Origin: DRWZ01 sp964601505
GTDB lineage: Bacteria; Calescibacteriota; Calescibacteriia; Calescibacteriales; Calescibacteriaceae
Reading direction: 5' to 3'
Assembly: GCA_964601505.1 (NCBI GenBank)
Contig: CAZRNR010000058.1
Coordinates: forward strand, 1-13,376
Length of the DNA: 13,376 bases
Below are positions 12,820 through 13,376 of the stretch, piece by piece. Numbering within the stretch: the first letter of the stretch is position 1; the number at the start of each line of letters is the position of its first letter. The translations under genes were made by a program, and so were the position numbers. Below the pieces are notes generated by a model. The model saw nothing but the letters and a program-made list of their open reading frames with translations, was not told where the DNA came from and did not search any database.

Positions 12820-13376
12820 TTATGTCATAAAAAAATCCTTTAATTTCTTTTCAAAAGCATATTTGCTCCAGTTCATAACGGAAAATCTTGGAATAGCATA
12901 TCTATTTACCATAAAAGGTATAACTGCTCCCTTTACACCAGAAAAAGCTAAAGAGAATCCACAACTTTTTACAATATTCAATGTATCTGATGAAAAATCA
13001 TCAGCTAAACCAAATGGATAAGCAAATGTTTCCACTTTTTTACCTAATATCCTTTCTAATTTCAATTTACTAGTTAAAATTTGTTTTTCTTGATCTTGAG
13101 GCTCGAGAATAGAAAGAACTTCATGATGTTCAGTGTGAGCGCCAACCAAAAAACCACATGCAGAAATCTGCCTTATATCATCTTCCATAAAAATTTCAGG
13201 CAAAGAAAAACTATTAAATCCAACCTGTTTTTCAATAGATAAAAGAATTTCTTCCCTCTTTCCCCAATCAATATATTTTAATTTTGTGTATATGTAAGAA
13301 AAAGCGGTGTTTTTACTAACGATATGTTTCCCAGATGAAAATTCTCTCTTAAAAATTTGAACCTTTATGGCTTCAG
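12820..13376 (-). CDS. Polysaccharide deacetylase (NodB domain), runs off right edge
   Basis: A minus-strand frame open from the right edge to TAA at 12822-12820, 184 whole codons. It is the C-terminal part of a NodB-fold metal-dependent deacetylase (carbohydrate esterase 4 type), which removes acetyl groups from glycans. Seen in the frame: GFLVGAHTEHHEVLS, the motif-2 H-T-x-x-H that supplies two metal ligands; the family's linking E-x-x-x-S-K-x-x-x-E-x-x-x-G-K-x-V; FAYPFG (motif 3); CGFSLAFSG (motif 4 region); and RYAIPRF near the end. The catalytic T-F-D-D motif should lie upstream, beyond the window. A TTG at 13203 is in frame but is not the start, because coding similarity continues past it to the edge. 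It converges on the methyltransferase and completes the glycan-modifying set. Confidence 0.85.
   Translation of the reverse strand, partial: EAIKVQIFKREFSSGKHIVSKNTAFSYIYTKLKYIDWGKREEILLSIEKQVGFNSFSLPEIFMEDDIRQISACGFLVGAHTEHHEVLSILEPQDQEKQILTSKLKLERILGKKVETFAYPFGLADDFSSDTLNIVKSCGFSLAFSGVKGAVIPFMVNRYAIPRFSVMNWSKYAFEKKLKDFFMT

Noticed and set aside
12820..13203. Deacetylase as a complete 127-residue protein starting at TTG 13203
   Set aside because: The frame continues upstream to the window edge with protein-like sequence and the NodB motif 1 would still be missing, so the gene is cut by the edge.

Overview
The window is AT-rich bacterial chromosome with ATG/TTG starts, a bacterial L32 gene, two CCA-encoding bacterial tRNAs, dnaX and a CdaA-type c-di-AMP synthase. 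Two predicted lipoproteins (one with a FecR-like domain) suggest a cell with an outer envelope layer, but the lineage cannot be named from this sequence. The 100-N run, flanked by an exact 55-bp duplication, shows this is a draft scaffold, probably a metagenome or short-read assembly.

Layout: (1) 1-863, minus strand, the N-terminal part of a lipoprotein that runs off the left edge and has no stop in the window. (2) 864-1353, intergenic sequence with the assembly gap and a doubtful 63-residue ORF. (3) 1354-2139, minus strand, rpmF then ruvC. (4) 2228-3589, an aldehyde dehydrogenase of the succinate-semialdehyde type. (5) 3797-6114, a plus-strand unit tRNA-Ser(CGA)-dnaX-cdaA. (6) 6367-6886, tRNA-His(GTG) followed by a small CoA-binding protein. 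(7) 6920-7768, minus strand, a FecR-domain lipoprotein. (8) 7769-8479, about 700 bases without an intact gene, holding what may be a decayed IS200-like transposase fragment. (9) 8480-9355, minus strand, a short and probably catalytically dead acyl-CoA dehydrogenase homologue. (10) 9502-13376, an envelope-glycan neighbourhood: sulfotransferase-like protein, CgeB-like glycosyltransferase, a zinc-ribbon SAM methyltransferase broken by a frameshift, and on the minus strand a polysaccharide deacetylase cut by the right edge.

The first half is housekeeping (ribosome, recombination, replication, c-di-AMP, tRNAs). The second half is accessory and fits modification of a surface polysaccharide: glycosyl transfer, sulfation, methylation and N/O-deacetylation. 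It also shows decay signs: a frameshift, a gene remnant and degenerate active sites.

I see no clear new multi-gene system. The signals most worth following are: almost no Shine-Dalgarno sequences, with -10-like hexamers 9-15 nt from several start codons (leaderless mRNAs); two protein genes starting 7-8 nt after a tRNA CCA end; an acyl-CoA dehydrogenase homologue lacking Glu at both known catalytic positions; a CdaA with a changed ATP-binding motif; and the methyltransferase frameshift at AAA-TAA.
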